A DNA stretch of 64,000 nt from an uncultured Eubacterium sp. Lineage in GTDB: Bacteria > Bacillota > Clostridia > Lachnospirales > Lachnospiraceae. The notes below the pieces were generated by a model that saw only the letters and a program-made list of their open reading frames with translations, was not told the DNA's origin and ran no database searches. The position numbers and the translations under genes were made by a program. Position 1 is the stretch's first letter; each line of letters begins with the position of its first letter. This document shows positions 25,951 through 36,240 of the stretch, in pieces. The DNA lies in contig CAJUTM010000010.1 in NCBI GenBank assembly GCA_910589595.1, forward strand, positions 1 to 64,000, read 5' to 3'.

Positions 25951-28350
25951 CTAGTCCGTAACTTCTCGTTCTCCAAATACTTTTTCGATAACCCTCTCCG
26001 AGGCATGTCCATCGTCCACATTACAGAAGCGGTTATAAAACTCCTCATAACGGGCCTTATATGTCTCCGATATGGCGTCCATATTATGAAGCGCTTCCAC
26101 CACCGCATCATTCGTGCGCAAAATCGGCCCCGGCAATTCCTTTTCCATGTCCATATACATACCGCGGATTTCATCGGCATATTCATCAAAATCATAGGCG
26201 TAAAACAAAATTGGCCGCCGCAGATTGGCATAATCGAAAAATACGGAAGAATAGTCGGTAATGCAAATATCCGAAATCAGATATAGGCGCGATATATCCT
26301 CGTACTGGCTGCCATTATATACAAATCCCTCGTATTCCGTCAGATTTAATATATCCGCAATATAATAATGCGTACGCAGAAGAATGACGCTGTCTTCCCC
26401 AAATTCCTTTTGCAGACGCCCCAAATCCAGAGCAAGCGTAAATTTATATTTGCCGCGGTCATAAAACTGATTATCACGCCACGTCGGTGCATAGAGAATC
26501 ACGCGTTTTCCCTCCGGAATACCGAGTTCCTTTTTCACTTCCGCGGCAATCTCATCCCGATTGTCCGCGTACAGAATATCATTGCGCGGGTAACCGTATT
26601 CCAGAATTTTGTCGCGGTTATACACAAAGGCACGCTCAAATACATCGGTGGAAAAACGATTTGCCGAAATCAGATAATTCCACTCTCTGGAATGTTTATA
26701 AAAAAGTGTTTTGTGGTTTTGACTGGCCGAAGTAATATCATCCATGTCAAAAGCCAGCTTCTTCAATGGCGTTCCATGCCACGTTTCCAAAAATACCACA
26801 CCCCGCCTCTTCGTATTCCACGCCGGCTGACGCACATTGAAAATACGATAGCCGCAACGAGAAGCATAATAAACATAGCGCAGACTATTCATCTTCACAC
26901 GCGTATGCTTACCGGATTTTGCAAGGTCTTTTGATTTCTTGTTCAAAACCCATATATAGCGGTATTTGCTGCCCCGCGTCTTCTGCAAATACTCATACAG
27001 ATATTTCGGACTGTCCGAATAACTCTTGCCAAAGAAACTCTCAATAAATACCCAGTCCCGACGCAATGGCATTTTTTTGAAAATACGTTTCTCCAGTTGA
27101 CGATACCACTGAATACGGCTTCCGAACAGACCTTTCTTCTTTTTCTGCCAGCGGAACAGCTTGAAGAACGGCAGCGCCATACGGAACTTGCCTCTTCTGG
27201 CAATCGTCAGCGCCTTGCGCTCGGTCGGCGTATATTCTTTCATAATTTTCTTCCAGTCCGGCATTCCCTGCATAATCCTGCTAAATTCCGGCGCCAAGTC
27301 ATGGCGCACGCGGTCCGGATATCTGCGGTAAAAGTAATCTACAACAAAGCGGTCCATGACAAAACGAAGTTCCGTGTCCCCGTCATCCAGTAAAGACATA
27401 ACTTTACCGTATGTATCAAGGAGTTCCGGACTGCGCGGGCCGCGCTTTTTCTGACAAAGGGCAGGAAGATGAACCTGATCGTTTCTCTGGCGCCATGCAT
27501 AATAGCTGTCGCCATCTATCCACATTTCCCCCTCTGCCGCCTTTAACACCTCGATACAAAAGCGGATATCACTGTAAAAGCGGGTATCCGTATCGCAGAC
27601 GATTCCCTTTTCCAACAAAAATTTTCGCCGTATGAGCAAATGCTGGACGGAATATCTCTCATAAAAACGCTCCGTCAGCAGGTCGTCCGCAAGCGGGTGA
27701 ACGCCTCCGACAAAAGACTCGTGGTAAGCCTTGTCCGGATCATAATTTGCCGGCTTAAAAAAGGTACGCACTTTATTTCCGGTAACAAGCAGCGCCCTTT
27801 TTTCCTCTGCAACTTTCAGCAGGCGCGCCAAGGCGTCGTCCAGCAGATAGTCGTCGCAGTCAATAAAATAAACGTACTCGCCCGTCGCCTTTTCCAGACC
27901 GATATTGCGGCAGTAGGCTACGCCAAACGGATAGACATCGGACATTCTCTCCTCATATTCATCAATCAGTTCTTCCTCGTCCGGATATAACTGCTCGTCC
28001 GTATAAATAGATTTTGTATTTTCGCCTTTCTTTTTTAAATTATCCAATTCTTCGCGGCGTTGCTCGGCGTTCGTCAGACGCTTCTCCACGCGTTCACGTA
28101 TTTTTTGTTCCCGCCAGCTCTCTGCGGCTTCCCTGTTTTTCTGATGCACCTCTTCCGGAAGTTCTGCCAATGCTTCATAAACAACGACTGCCTCATTTGC
28201 CAAAACAGACTCCGGTACTTCCGTACCGTCTTTATCATGTACAATAATAATCTCGTAGTCCGCTAACTGCTGTGCCTCTATACTGGCAACACAGTCTTGC
28301 AGATACGCTGTCCCTTTAAAATATGGAATAATTATACTTACCTTTGCCAT
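25951..28350 (-). CDS. GT2 glycosyltransferase fused to CDP-glycerol glycerophosphotransferase
   Basis: 799 aa. Residues 1-300 are a family 2 glycosyltransferase (VSIIIPYFKGTAYLQDCVASI, DCDDYLLDDAL); an unusual charged insert (about residues 80-130, rich in Arg, Glu and Lys) lies between its first strands and the YCRNIGLEKATGEYVYFIDCDD motif. Residues 420-790 are the TagF-type domain (FLETWHGTPLKKLAFDMDD, LYAPTWRDNQFYD, ICITDYSSVFFDYANLRRPILFYAYD). The protein would make a sugar-glycerol-phosphate repeating unit of a wall or capsular teichoic-type polymer. It is a paralogue of the next gene upstream. Confidence 0.9.
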   Translation of the reverse strand: MAKVSIIIPYFKGTAYLQDCVASIEAQQLADYEIIIVHDKDGTEVPESVLANEAVVVYEALAELPEEVHQKNREAAESWREQKIRERVEKRLTNAEQRREELDNLKKKGENTKSIYTDEQLYPDEEELIDEYEERMSDVYPFGVAYCRNIGLEKATGEYVYFIDCDDYLLDDALARLLKVAEEKRALLVTGNKVRTFFKPANYDPDKAYHESFVGGVHPLADDLLTERFYERYSVQHLLIRRKFLLEKGIVCDTDTRFYSDIRFCIEVLKAAEGEMWIDGDSYYAWRQRNDQVHLPALCQKKRGPRSPELLDTYGKVMSLLDDGDTELRFVMDRFVVDYFYRRYPDRVRHDLAPEFSRIMQGMPDWKKIMKEYTPTERKALTIARRGKFRMALPFFKLFRWQKKKKGLFGSRIQWYRQLEKRIFKKMPLRRDWVFIESFFGKSYSDSPKYLYEYLQKTRGSKYRYIWVLNKKSKDLAKSGKHTRVKMNSLRYVYYASRCGYRIFNVRQPAWNTKRRGVVFLETWHGTPLKKLAFDMDDITSASQNHKTLFYKHSREWNYLISANRFSTDVFERAFVYNRDKILEYGYPRNDILYADNRDEIAAEVKKELGIPEGKRVILYAPTWRDNQFYDRGKYKFTLALDLGRLQKEFGEDSVILLRTHYYIADILNLTEYEGFVYNGSQYEDISRLYLISDICITDYSSVFFDYANLRRPILFYAYDFDEYADEIRGMYMDMEKELPGPILRTNDAVVEALHNMDAISETYKARYEEFYNRFCNVDDGHASERVIEKVFGEREVTD

Positions 28351-28370
28351 CTTCTCACTCCAATTCCTGT

Positions 28371-30614
28371 CTATTTATGAAACACGGTTTCCACTACCTG
28401 TTTCGTAGATGTTCCATTCTCCCAACCGCAATACTTTTCATAAAATACCCGATACTTCTCCTCATATGTCTGCTCTACCTGCGGCAGATTCTGAACGGTG
28501 GCAATCACTTCGTCCGAAGTCATCAATATCGGCCCCGGCAGTTCTTCTTCAATATCGATATAAAAGCCTCGCAGGGCATCGCGGTACTTTTCAATATCAT
28601 ACATGAAGAACAAAATCGGCCGCCTTAAATTCGCATAATCAAAGAATACCGATGAATAGTCTGTAATCATTAAATCCGCAATCAAATATAAGTGCGCAAT
28701 ATCATCATAGGTGCTCTCATTGAATACAAAACCCTGATACGCTGATAAATCCAATACATTGACAATAAAGTAATGGGTTCGCAGAACCACGACATACTCG
28801 TCACCAAGCGTTTCCTGCATTCTCGCCAAATCCAATTGTAATGTAAAGCGATATTGCCCCTTGTCAAAAAATTCATCATCGCGCCATGTCGGTGCATATA
28901 GTATCACCTTTTTATCCAATGGTATGCCCAGATTATTTTTTATTTCTCCCACCTGCCGTTCTCTCTCGTCCTCCGGTAAGTGCAGAATATCGTTGCGCGG
29001 ATATCCCGTCTCTAACATCTCCTTATCATACATAAAGCAACTGCGGAAAATATCGGATGAGAATTGATTTGGCGCAATGAGATAATCCCAGCTACGGCTC
29101 TGATTATATACCTGCTCTTTATACAGCGGCGAGGCGCCGCTCACCTCTACCTGGTCAAAAACCAGACGCTTCAACGGCGTTCCGTGCCACGTCTCTAAAA
29201 ATACCGTACCTTTCCTTTTGATAAATGATTTTGGCTGCCGCACATTATAAACAAAATATTTTGAGCGCGCCATATAGTAATAATAGCGCAGGGAAAAACG
29301 CTTTACCTGCTTCGCCGGATAAGGCAGTTTTGTCTTTTTGTTCAACACCCATATGCACTCGTACTCTCCCGAATACTGTTGGGAAATGTATTCAAAAATA
29401 TACTTCGGACTATCCGAATAATTTCTTCCAAAAAATGTTTCAAATAATATCATCTTTTCCTTAATCGGAAAACGCAGCAACAGCTTGCGGTAAATAAGCG
29501 GAATCATTTTCCTCTTACGCCCTATCGTTCTCTTAAATGTCTGGAATGCGCTGTGGCGTCTGGCTCTGGCGGCAATTTTTTCCGTCGTATGCGTAAGAGA
29601 ATAGTTTACGCTCCTTCTCGTATACGGTCTGGCAAGCTTTAACGCCTCTTTTGAGATAAGAGGGAGACACTCGTCCGCTAATGAGCGAAGTTCTTTTACT
29701 TTCTTGCTGCTCTTTTCTTTCATATAAGCGGCAATTGTCTGTCTCACGTAATCTTTCACGAATTTACAGTCAAAACAACTCTCAATAAATTCATTTTTAC
29801 CGCGGATTACTTCTTTTACATATAAATAGGCTCTCATAACTTCCATTGCCTTATTCGTTGCATCTTTCCTTTGGGCAAGGGATGGAAGATTAATCGGGTC
29901 GTTTCTTCGCCTTTTCACATAATAAGGTTCTTCGGTCAGTTCGGCTACCCGTTCCGTACAGCAGAACGCCTTTGCCAGAAATCCCATATCCGCTTGATAA
30001 ATAAATTGTTCATCAAAAGTAACCGCGTTTTTCACGAGCATTTCCCTGCGGTATAACAAATTAAGCGCCGACAGGAAAGTAAAGCGGATAACACTTTTCA
30101 GCAAATGATAAAACACCGTCTCCCAAGACGTGGCATTATCCGGAAGAAGCGGAAACGTCTTATCCTCCCGCTCAATGCGTGAAGTATTGATATATGTGTG
30201 CTTCTCCGTTGAATCGTCCGGCAGCTTCTCCATCTCCAGAAAGCCGCGGTAACCAATCCACGAATAATAGCGGCGCACATAAACAATATCGCTCTCCCTC
30301 GCTGCCGCCAGCATACTCTCTACTGCTCCGGCCCGCAAAAAATCATCGCAATCCATAAAAAACACAAATTCCTGCCGACTGGCCGCCAGACCGATGTTTC
30401 TGGCCGCTGCCACTCCCGTCTTCTCCCCTGTATCTAATAACGTAACCGGAAAAGACAGCGATAATTCCGTCACTGCTCTCTTATCTTCCTCATCACAATG
30501 GTCGCATACAACGAGCGCCTCGAACTCTTTACACGTCTGATTCTCCAAACTCTCCAGACACTCCTGTATATATTTTCTCTCACCACAATATGGAATAATA
30601 AAACTAATTCCCAC
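28371..30614 (-). CDS. GT2 glycosyltransferase fused to CDP-glycerol glycerophosphotransferase (second copy)
   Basis: 747 aa with the same two-domain build as its neighbour but without the charged insert. The N-terminus is ISFIIPYCGERKYIQECLESL with FFMDCDDFLRAG; the C-terminal domain has FLETWHGTPLKRLVFDQVE, YAPTWRDDEFFDKG and MITDYSSVFFDYANLRRPILFF. GTG start with GGAG upstream. It lies directly after leuS (21-base gap). With its two neighbours it probably builds a poly(glycerol phosphate)-containing surface polymer; the acceptor and sugar cannot be told from sequence. Confidence 0.9.
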   Translation of the reverse strand: MGISFIIPYCGERKYIQECLESLENQTCKEFEALVVCDHCDEEDKRAVTELSLSFPVTLLDTGEKTGVAAARNIGLAASRQEFVFFMDCDDFLRAGAVESMLAAARESDIVYVRRYYSWIGYRGFLEMEKLPDDSTEKHTYINTSRIEREDKTFPLLPDNATSWETVFYHLLKSVIRFTFLSALNLLYRREMLVKNAVTFDEQFIYQADMGFLAKAFCCTERVAELTEEPYYVKRRRNDPINLPSLAQRKDATNKAMEVMRAYLYVKEVIRGKNEFIESCFDCKFVKDYVRQTIAAYMKEKSSKKVKELRSLADECLPLISKEALKLARPYTRRSVNYSLTHTTEKIAARARRHSAFQTFKRTIGRKRKMIPLIYRKLLLRFPIKEKMILFETFFGRNYSDSPKYIFEYISQQYSGEYECIWVLNKKTKLPYPAKQVKRFSLRYYYYMARSKYFVYNVRQPKSFIKRKGTVFLETWHGTPLKRLVFDQVEVSGASPLYKEQVYNQSRSWDYLIAPNQFSSDIFRSCFMYDKEMLETGYPRNDILHLPEDERERQVGEIKNNLGIPLDKKVILYAPTWRDDEFFDKGQYRFTLQLDLARMQETLGDEYVVVLRTHYFIVNVLDLSAYQGFVFNESTYDDIAHLYLIADLMITDYSSVFFDYANLRRPILFFMYDIEKYRDALRGFYIDIEEELPGPILMTSDEVIATVQNLPQVEQTYEEKYRVFYEKYCGWENGTSTKQVVETVFHK

Positions 30615-30635
30615 GATTACTCTCCTTCAAACGTA

Positions 30636-33044
30636 CTATTTTACGACGATATTTATAATTCGGCCCGGTACATAGATTTCCTTGACAATCTGTTTTCCTT
30701 CCAGCTTGGCGGCAACCGCTTCTTTTCCCGCCGCCAACGCATCCTCTTTCGAGGCGTCAAGTGCCAATGCCACGGTGGCGCGCACTTTACCATTTATCTG
30801 AACGCCAATTTCCTGAACTGCTTCTACCGTCTTGGCCTCATCAAATTCCGGCCATGAACTCTGGAACAAATAACCGCCGAAATTCTTTTCTTCCCACAAT
30901 TCTTCCGTAATGTGCGGCGCTACCGGATTCAGAAGAAGCAGCAGAACGCGGAACTCGTCTTTTGTCACTGAGCCTTTCTTATAGAAGTCGTTAATGAGCG
31001 CCATCATCGCGGCAATCGCCGTATTATATTTTAACGCCTCAAAATCATTGCTTACTTTCTTTATCGTCTGATGCATCTTTGTCTCTAAATCGGAAGAGAA
31101 TCCCTCTTCCTCCGATACCATGTCCTGTAACTTCCAGACACGCTCCAAAAACCGGCGGCACCCCTTTACGCCGTCCTCTGACCATGCCGCTGCCGCATCG
31201 AAAGCTCCGATAAACATCTCATAAGTACGAAGCGTGTCCGCACCGTAATCATTGACGATATCATCCGGATTGACGACATTGCCCCGCGACTTACTCATCT
31301 TCTCGCCATTTTCACCAAGTATCATGCCATGGGATGTTCTCTTCTGATAAGGTTCTTTCGTCGGCACTACTCCCTCGTCATACAAAAATTTGTGCCAAAA
31401 ACGGGAATATAATAAATGAAGCGTCGTATGCTCCATTCCTCCATTGTACCAGTCAACCGGCAGCCAGTATTTCAAAGCCTCCTGACTTGCCAGCGCCTCT
31501 CCGTTCCACGGGTCGATATAGCGGAGAAAATACCAAGAAGACCCCGCCCACTGCGGCATTGTATCCGTTTCCCGCTCGGCCTTACCGCCACAGCACGGAC
31601 ATGTCGTCTCCACCCAACTGCGCATTTTGGCAATCGGCGATTCTCCGTTATCCGTTGGCTCGTAGTTGTCAACTTCCGGCAATTGCAACGGCAGTTCCTC
31701 TTCCGGTATCGGCACATAACCACATTTGTCGCATTTGACAATCGGAATAGGCTCTCCCCAGTAACGCTGACGGGAAAATACCCAGTCGCGCAGCTTAAAG
31801 TTCTTCTTGGCGACGCCTACGCCTTTTTCCTGCAGCCATGCGATAATGGCTTCTTTTGCCTCCGCTACTGATTTTCCGGTTAAAAACCCGGAATTGACAA
31901 GCGTTCCGGTAGCGACGTCGGTAAACGCCTCTTTCTCCACATCGCCCCCTGCAATTACTTCTATAATAGGAAGCTCAAACTTCTTGGCAAATTCCCAGTC
32001 GCGCGTATCATGCGCCGGTACTGCCATAATCGCGCCGGTTCCATAGCTCATCAGTACATAATCCGATACCCAAATTGGAATCTCTTTGTCATTAACCGGA
32101 TTCACGGCGCTCAGGCCGTCGATTGCCACGCCTGTCTTCTCTTTCGCCAGCTCCGTCCTCTCGAAATCAGACTTGCGCGCCGCTTCCTCGCGATACTTCA
32201 CGATATCGTCCCAGTTTTTTATCTCATCTTTATATTTATCAAGATATGGATGTTCCGGAGAAACAACCATATAAGTAACGCCAAATAACGTATCCGGTCT
32301 TGTCGTGTAAATCCTCAATTTCTCTTCTTTATCTTTCAGGGAGAAGTCAACCTCCGCCCCGTGGGAACGTCCAATCCAGTTTTTCTGCGAAACTTTGACG
32401 CGCTCAATATAGTCCAAATCATCCAAATCATCTATGAGCTTGTCGGCATACTCGGTAATCTTTAACATCCACTGGCTCTTTACTTTGCGGACTACTTCAC
32501 TGCCGCAGCGGTCGCATACCCCATTGACAACTTCCTCGTTGGCAAGTCCGCATTTGCATGATGTACACCAGTTTATCGGCATTTCCGTTTTGTACGCCAG
32601 TCCGGCCTTAAATAATTTCAGAAAAATCCACTGTGTCCACTTATAATATTCCGGAGAAGTCGTATTGACTTCCCGCTCCCAGTCAAAGGAATAACCGAGC
32701 GCCTGCAACTGCGCCTTAAAGTGCGCGACATTATTCTTTGTCACCTCTTTTGGATGAACTTTATTTTTAATCGCATAATTCTCGGTCGGAAGTCCAAAGG
32801 CGTCCCATCCCATAGGGTACAGTACATTGTACCCCTGCATGCGCCGTTTACGCGCCACGATATCCAGCGCGGTATACGGACGCGGATGGCCTACGTGCAA
32901 GCCCTGTCCCGATGGATACGGAAATTCTACCAAAGCATAATACTTTGGCTTGCTGTAATCATCCGTCGCCTGAAAGGCTTTCTCTTCCTCCCATACTTTC
33001 TGCCACTTCTTTTCAATTACTTTTGGGTTATAACTCTGACTCAT
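30636..33044 (-). CDS. leuS: Leucyl-tRNA synthetase
   Basis: 802 aa, class I synthetase of bacterial type. Charges tRNA-Leu in the cytoplasm. HIGH-type motif is GLHVGHPRPYTALD (about residue 45), the zinc-like cluster is CTSCKCGLANEEVV, the editing domain has TTRPDTLFGVTYMV and GTGAIMAVPAHDTRDWEF, and the KMSKS motif is EKMSKSRGNVVNPDD. The ATG at 33044 follows GGAGGTAATT; the ATG at 33056 belongs to the GAATGGAGG motif itself. The wall-polymer transferase genes follow in the same direction. Confidence 0.98.
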   Translation of the reverse strand: MSQSYNPKVIEKKWQKVWEEEKAFQATDDYSKPKYYALVEFPYPSGQGLHVGHPRPYTALDIVARKRRMQGYNVLYPMGWDAFGLPTENYAIKNKVHPKEVTKNNVAHFKAQLQALGYSFDWEREVNTTSPEYYKWTQWIFLKLFKAGLAYKTEMPINWCTSCKCGLANEEVVNGVCDRCGSEVVRKVKSQWMLKITEYADKLIDDLDDLDYIERVKVSQKNWIGRSHGAEVDFSLKDKEEKLRIYTTRPDTLFGVTYMVVSPEHPYLDKYKDEIKNWDDIVKYREEAARKSDFERTELAKEKTGVAIDGLSAVNPVNDKEIPIWVSDYVLMSYGTGAIMAVPAHDTRDWEFAKKFELPIIEVIAGGDVEKEAFTDVATGTLVNSGFLTGKSVAEAKEAIIAWLQEKGVGVAKKNFKLRDWVFSRQRYWGEPIPIVKCDKCGYVPIPEEELPLQLPEVDNYEPTDNGESPIAKMRSWVETTCPCCGGKAERETDTMPQWAGSSWYFLRYIDPWNGEALASQEALKYWLPVDWYNGGMEHTTLHLLYSRFWHKFLYDEGVVPTKEPYQKRTSHGMILGENGEKMSKSRGNVVNPDDIVNDYGADTLRTYEMFIGAFDAAAAWSEDGVKGCRRFLERVWKLQDMVSEEEGFSSDLETKMHQTIKKVSNDFEALKYNTAIAAMMALINDFYKKGSVTKDEFRVLLLLLNPVAPHITEELWEEKNFGGYLFQSSWPEFDEAKTVEAVQEIGVQINGKVRATVALALDASKEDALAAGKEAVAAKLEGKQIVKEIYVPGRIINIVVK

Positions 33045-33091
33045 AATTACCTCCATTCATTGTTCACGCCTGCGGCGTTAGCGTCTCGTTC

Positions 33092-34093
33092 TCACTGCCC
33101 TGCACCCATATCCGGTGTTGGCGTCTCCGTCGGCGGCGTTGGTGTATCCGTCGCCTGCGGCGTCTCCGTTGGCTGCGGTGTCTCTGTTGGTGGCGTCGGT
33201 GTCTCCGCCGGCTTTTTCTTTGGCCGCGGTTTATACTTCTTTACTTTCACCACACAGACTCTTTTTTTACCGCTGCCATCTTTCGTATAGGCAAATATTT
33301 TACATTTCCCCGCTTTCTTCGCCTTAATCTCTCCCTCTTGATTCACCGTCGCGATTTTTGAGTTGGAAGAGACAAAACGCACTTCTTTTATCATTGCTTT
33401 CTTCGGGCGGTATTGGTACGCCCTTATTTTTGCTTTCGCTTTCTTCTTTCCCTTTCCGAGCGTCAGCGTAACTTTCTTTTTGGATATTTTAAACGATTTT
33501 ACTTTTACAAAATACGGGTTGGCGGGGTTCGGGTCAGTCGGGTCCCACCCCATATAACCGGACATTTTCCTCGCCTTTGGTTTGCCGAGAGGCCCCGCAT
33601 TGGGCGAACGGTAAATCGTAACTTTTGTTCCTGCCGGACAATTATCGTATATCCACTTACTGGCCGCCACCGTCAGTCGGATACAGCCGTGCGAAGCTTT
33701 CGTTCCCAGACGGTTGTACTGGACATATGACTGCGTATTCGGACTCGCTCTGTAATACCAGACGGAATGAAACAGAATATGTCCCGTAATGCGGGAACAG
33801 TATTGCCCGTACACCGACCCCATCATTTCATGCCAGCGGTATTTCGAACTTAAAGTAAAGGTTCCCGTTGGCGTGGCAAAACCGGAAGAACAGACAAACG
33901 CCTTATATGGTTTGTACTTCTTTTTCGTCTTCTTGTAAACGGTTACAACATTCTGCTGCTCATTTACTTTTATCATATATGGGTTTTTACTCTTTGACGC
34001 CCGCGCTTCCACGTCACGGGTGCCTCCTCCCCAACCCGACATTAAAAATGCTAAAAATGAAAGAATAAGCAGCCGTCTCACAATTGTTTTCAT
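33092..34093 (-). CDS. Secreted L,D-transpeptidase with Ig-like domain and Thr-Pro tail
   Basis: 333 aa. Signal peptide (MKTIVRRLLILSFLAFLMSG). YkuD domain at about residues 35-170 with HILFHSVWYY and the catalytic SHGCIRLTVAASKW; this makes 3-3 cross-links in peptidoglycan or attaches proteins to it. Then an Ig-like BIG_2-type domain (VRFVSSNSKIATVNQEGEIKAKKAGKCKI) and a C-terminal Thr/Pro-rich repeat tail (TETPQPTETPQATDTPT). The ATG at 34093 has GGAG 8 bases upstream. The same Ig-like lysine-rich style recurs in the broken gene at 34471, suggesting that both act in the same cell envelope. Confidence 0.9.
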   Translation of the reverse strand: MKTIVRRLLILSFLAFLMSGWGGGTRDVEARASKSKNPYMIKVNEQQNVVTVYKKTKKKYKPYKAFVCSSGFATPTGTFTLSSKYRWHEMMGSVYGQYCSRITGHILFHSVWYYRASPNTQSYVQYNRLGTKASHGCIRLTVAASKWIYDNCPAGTKVTIYRSPNAGPLGKPKARKMSGYMGWDPTDPNPANPYFVKVKSFKISKKKVTLTLGKGKKKAKAKIRAYQYRPKKAMIKEVRFVSSNSKIATVNQEGEIKAKKAGKCKIFAYTKDGSGKKRVCVVKVKKYKPRPKKKPAETPTPPTETPQPTETPQATDTPTPPTETPTPDMGAGQ

Positions 34094-34189
34094 CTTCCGC
34101 ACTCCTTAATTGCAGTTTTGAATATGCATATACGCATACTATTTTATAATACCAATTGCCAAAACCTTTGTCAAGAATTTACCAATTGC

Positions 34190-34300
34190 CCCAGCGGCGA
34201 AGACTTCCGGAAACGCAAGAAGCAATGCATTTTTCGTGGGGAGCGCTACACCGGACAAGATACGGCTGGATACCCGCCCCCTGTCGCCATGGGAGCAAAA
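34190..34300. repeat. Single copy of the 22.3-22.6 kb repeat unit
   Basis: The segment around 34225-34290 (TGCATTTTTCGTGGGGAGCG, then CTACACCGGACAAGATACGG and CTGGATACCCGCC) matches the arms of the palindrome at 22262-22617 with few differences. No conserved reading frame. The rest of the 376-base gap 34094-34470 holds a stem (ACAGGGC 34394-34400 with GCCCTGT 34441-34447) just before the next gene, possibly a leader hairpin, and nothing else I recognise. Confidence 0.65.
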
Positions 34301-34470
34301 TAAGCCTAGTCGGAATTTTATAAAAAATATACGATTTATTCTATTTCCAAACACATATTATATCTATATTCTAAAACTAGAAATGTTATAAAAACAGGGC
34401 TAAAAGGCGTTTTGTGCAGACCAAACAATCCGTAGCTTTTGCCCTGTGTCATTTACGAGGAGGATATGGT

Positions 34471-36082
34471 ATGACAAAACATAATGTAAGGAAGCTCTTA
34501 GGCGTTGCCCTCACGGCCGCCATGCTGGTTTCCATCGTTCCCGCCGCCGAACCACTCAACGCGGCAGGAAAAACAAAACTGAAGACGAAAAATATCACCC
34601 TTTACAAAGGGCGCACAAAAAAAATAGTTTTGAAAAATAAAAAGAAAAAGAGAACTTATCTTTATTCGAGCAACAAAAAGAAAGTTGCCACCGTGTCAAA
34701 GAAAGGACTGATTCGGGCTAAGAAAGCGGGAAAAGCAGTAATTACCGTAAAGGAAAAGTACACTGTGAAAAAGAAGAAAAAGAAAAGACGAATCGGAAAG
34801 GTAAAAGTAACAGTGAAAAACAAAACATACATCCCGCCTGACACTTCGAACGCTTCCACAAAAGCGCCAACAGGGGAATCTTCTTCTCCGCAGACGTCGT
34901 CTGTTCCTACGGACACAGCGACTCCGCCAGTGACGGAAATGCGTCCTCCAACCCCGTCTCCAACCCCGTATGTGCCGCCATTTTTGGGTGACGATACAGA
35001 AGCGCAGCTTTATGTGGCGCCAAGCGGCAACGACTCGGCAGACGGCAGCAGGGAACACCCTTTCCGGACTTTGGCAAGGGCGAAAGAAGCAGTCCGTGAA
35101 CTTGACAAATCAAAGGGCGATATCATTGTTTTAGTTGCCAACGGCTTTTATCCGGTTAAGGACACCATCCAATTTTCTTCGCAAGATTCCGGTAATGACA
35201 AATGTACGATACACTACCGCGCTGTCAAAAATGCCAAGCCGGTTTTCGCCGGCGGCGAGAAACTTGAAACCGACTGGCGGGTAGCTGATGACGTCAATTG
35301 GTTAAGTAACGGCCTGAAAGCCTACAAAACTCCGCTTAACCGAAAGGGAAAACTGCGTGCCATCTACGTCAATGGTAAACGGGCTTCCATGACCTCAAAG
35401 GCAAAGAAACCGAAAAGCGCCGTCGGTAAATATAAAATGAAAAAAGGACAGGCTGACTGGGCATGGAACAGCAGCACAACAACCATTTATGAAGGGGCAA
35501 TCTTTGATTCCTCCTTTTTACCGGCAGATACAAGAAATCCGCAGAATATCGAATTGGAGTCCGGCTCGACATGGGCGAAACAGTTAGTCTGCGCACAATT
35601 CCTGAGCAAGACGGCAGAGGGTGACACGCAGGTATCCCTGCAAATGCCATACGCCGCGCTTGCGCAACGAGACGAAATACACCTATACCTTAAATGGAGA
35701 GGCAATTGCCAATGACCACGCTATCAGCGACGCCGGAACATGGACGCTGAAAGCGGTTGAAAAAGATACGAATAAAACGACGACCGTTGTATTCTCTACC
35801 TATGTGACATTGGCTAACCAGTTGTTAGCGGAAGATGTGACAACCGGCAGCGGCGGTGAAATCACCTTTGCCAATACGCTGTCCGACGCCGAAAATACAA
35901 TCTGGCTGGCGCCGTCCGGATTATCCGCCTTTGATGAAAACGACGCTACCATGTCAAAAGCGGCCGGCAATTGTTCTTCCATGAAAGCGCCGCTACAGGC
36001 CGGTAAATATATCCTTACCGTAGTCGGGCACGAGTGAGAAATCCTCAGCCAGTCCGACGCCTTTGTAACAGTAACCGGATAA
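34471..36082 (+). pseudogene. Broken secreted right-handed beta-helix protein
   Basis: The first frame, from ATG 34471 (GAGGAGG upstream), encodes a signal peptide, an Ig-like BIG_2 domain very rich in Lys (SSNKKKVATVSKKGLIRAKKAGKAVI), a Ser/Thr/Pro linker, and the start of a beta-helix domain (LYVAPSGNDSADGSREHPFRTL), then stops at 35715. Another frame takes over from about 35650 with YTYTLNGEAIANDHAISDAG and TWTLKAVEKDTNKTTTVVFS, an Ig-like repeat. It reaches a TGA at 36035, after which the same frame continues EILSQSDAFVTVTG to a TAA at 36080. So an internal deletion or frameshift plus a nonsense change have inactivated a much longer surface protein gene. The intact form probably bound or cut polysaccharide. 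Confidence 0.8.
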
Positions 36083-36107
36083 CCCCATAAATTAGTACTC
36101 ATAAAAA

Positions 36108-36165
36108 GGGACTTGCCAATCTGTCTGAAGTAATTACTTCCGGCGGGTTGGCAGGTTCTTTTTCT
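36108..36165 (+). terminator. Terminator after the broken beta-helix gene
   Basis: ACTTGCCAA (36111-36119) pairs with TTGGCAGGT (36148-36156) around a palindrome GAAGTAATTACTTC, followed by TCTTTTTC. Confidence 0.65.
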
Positions 36166-36240
36166 GTTGCATATACTTACGCTTTATGCTCATACTTGCA
36201 CTTTTGCCCTCATAGACTGTAGTAAGATATTGCACATGGA

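Noticed and set aside
34394..34447. Cyclic-di-GMP riboswitch before the beta-helix gene
   Set aside because: ACAGGGC recalls the motif of the GEMM class, but the segment is one simple stem of about 54 nt without the second helix and tetraloop receptor.
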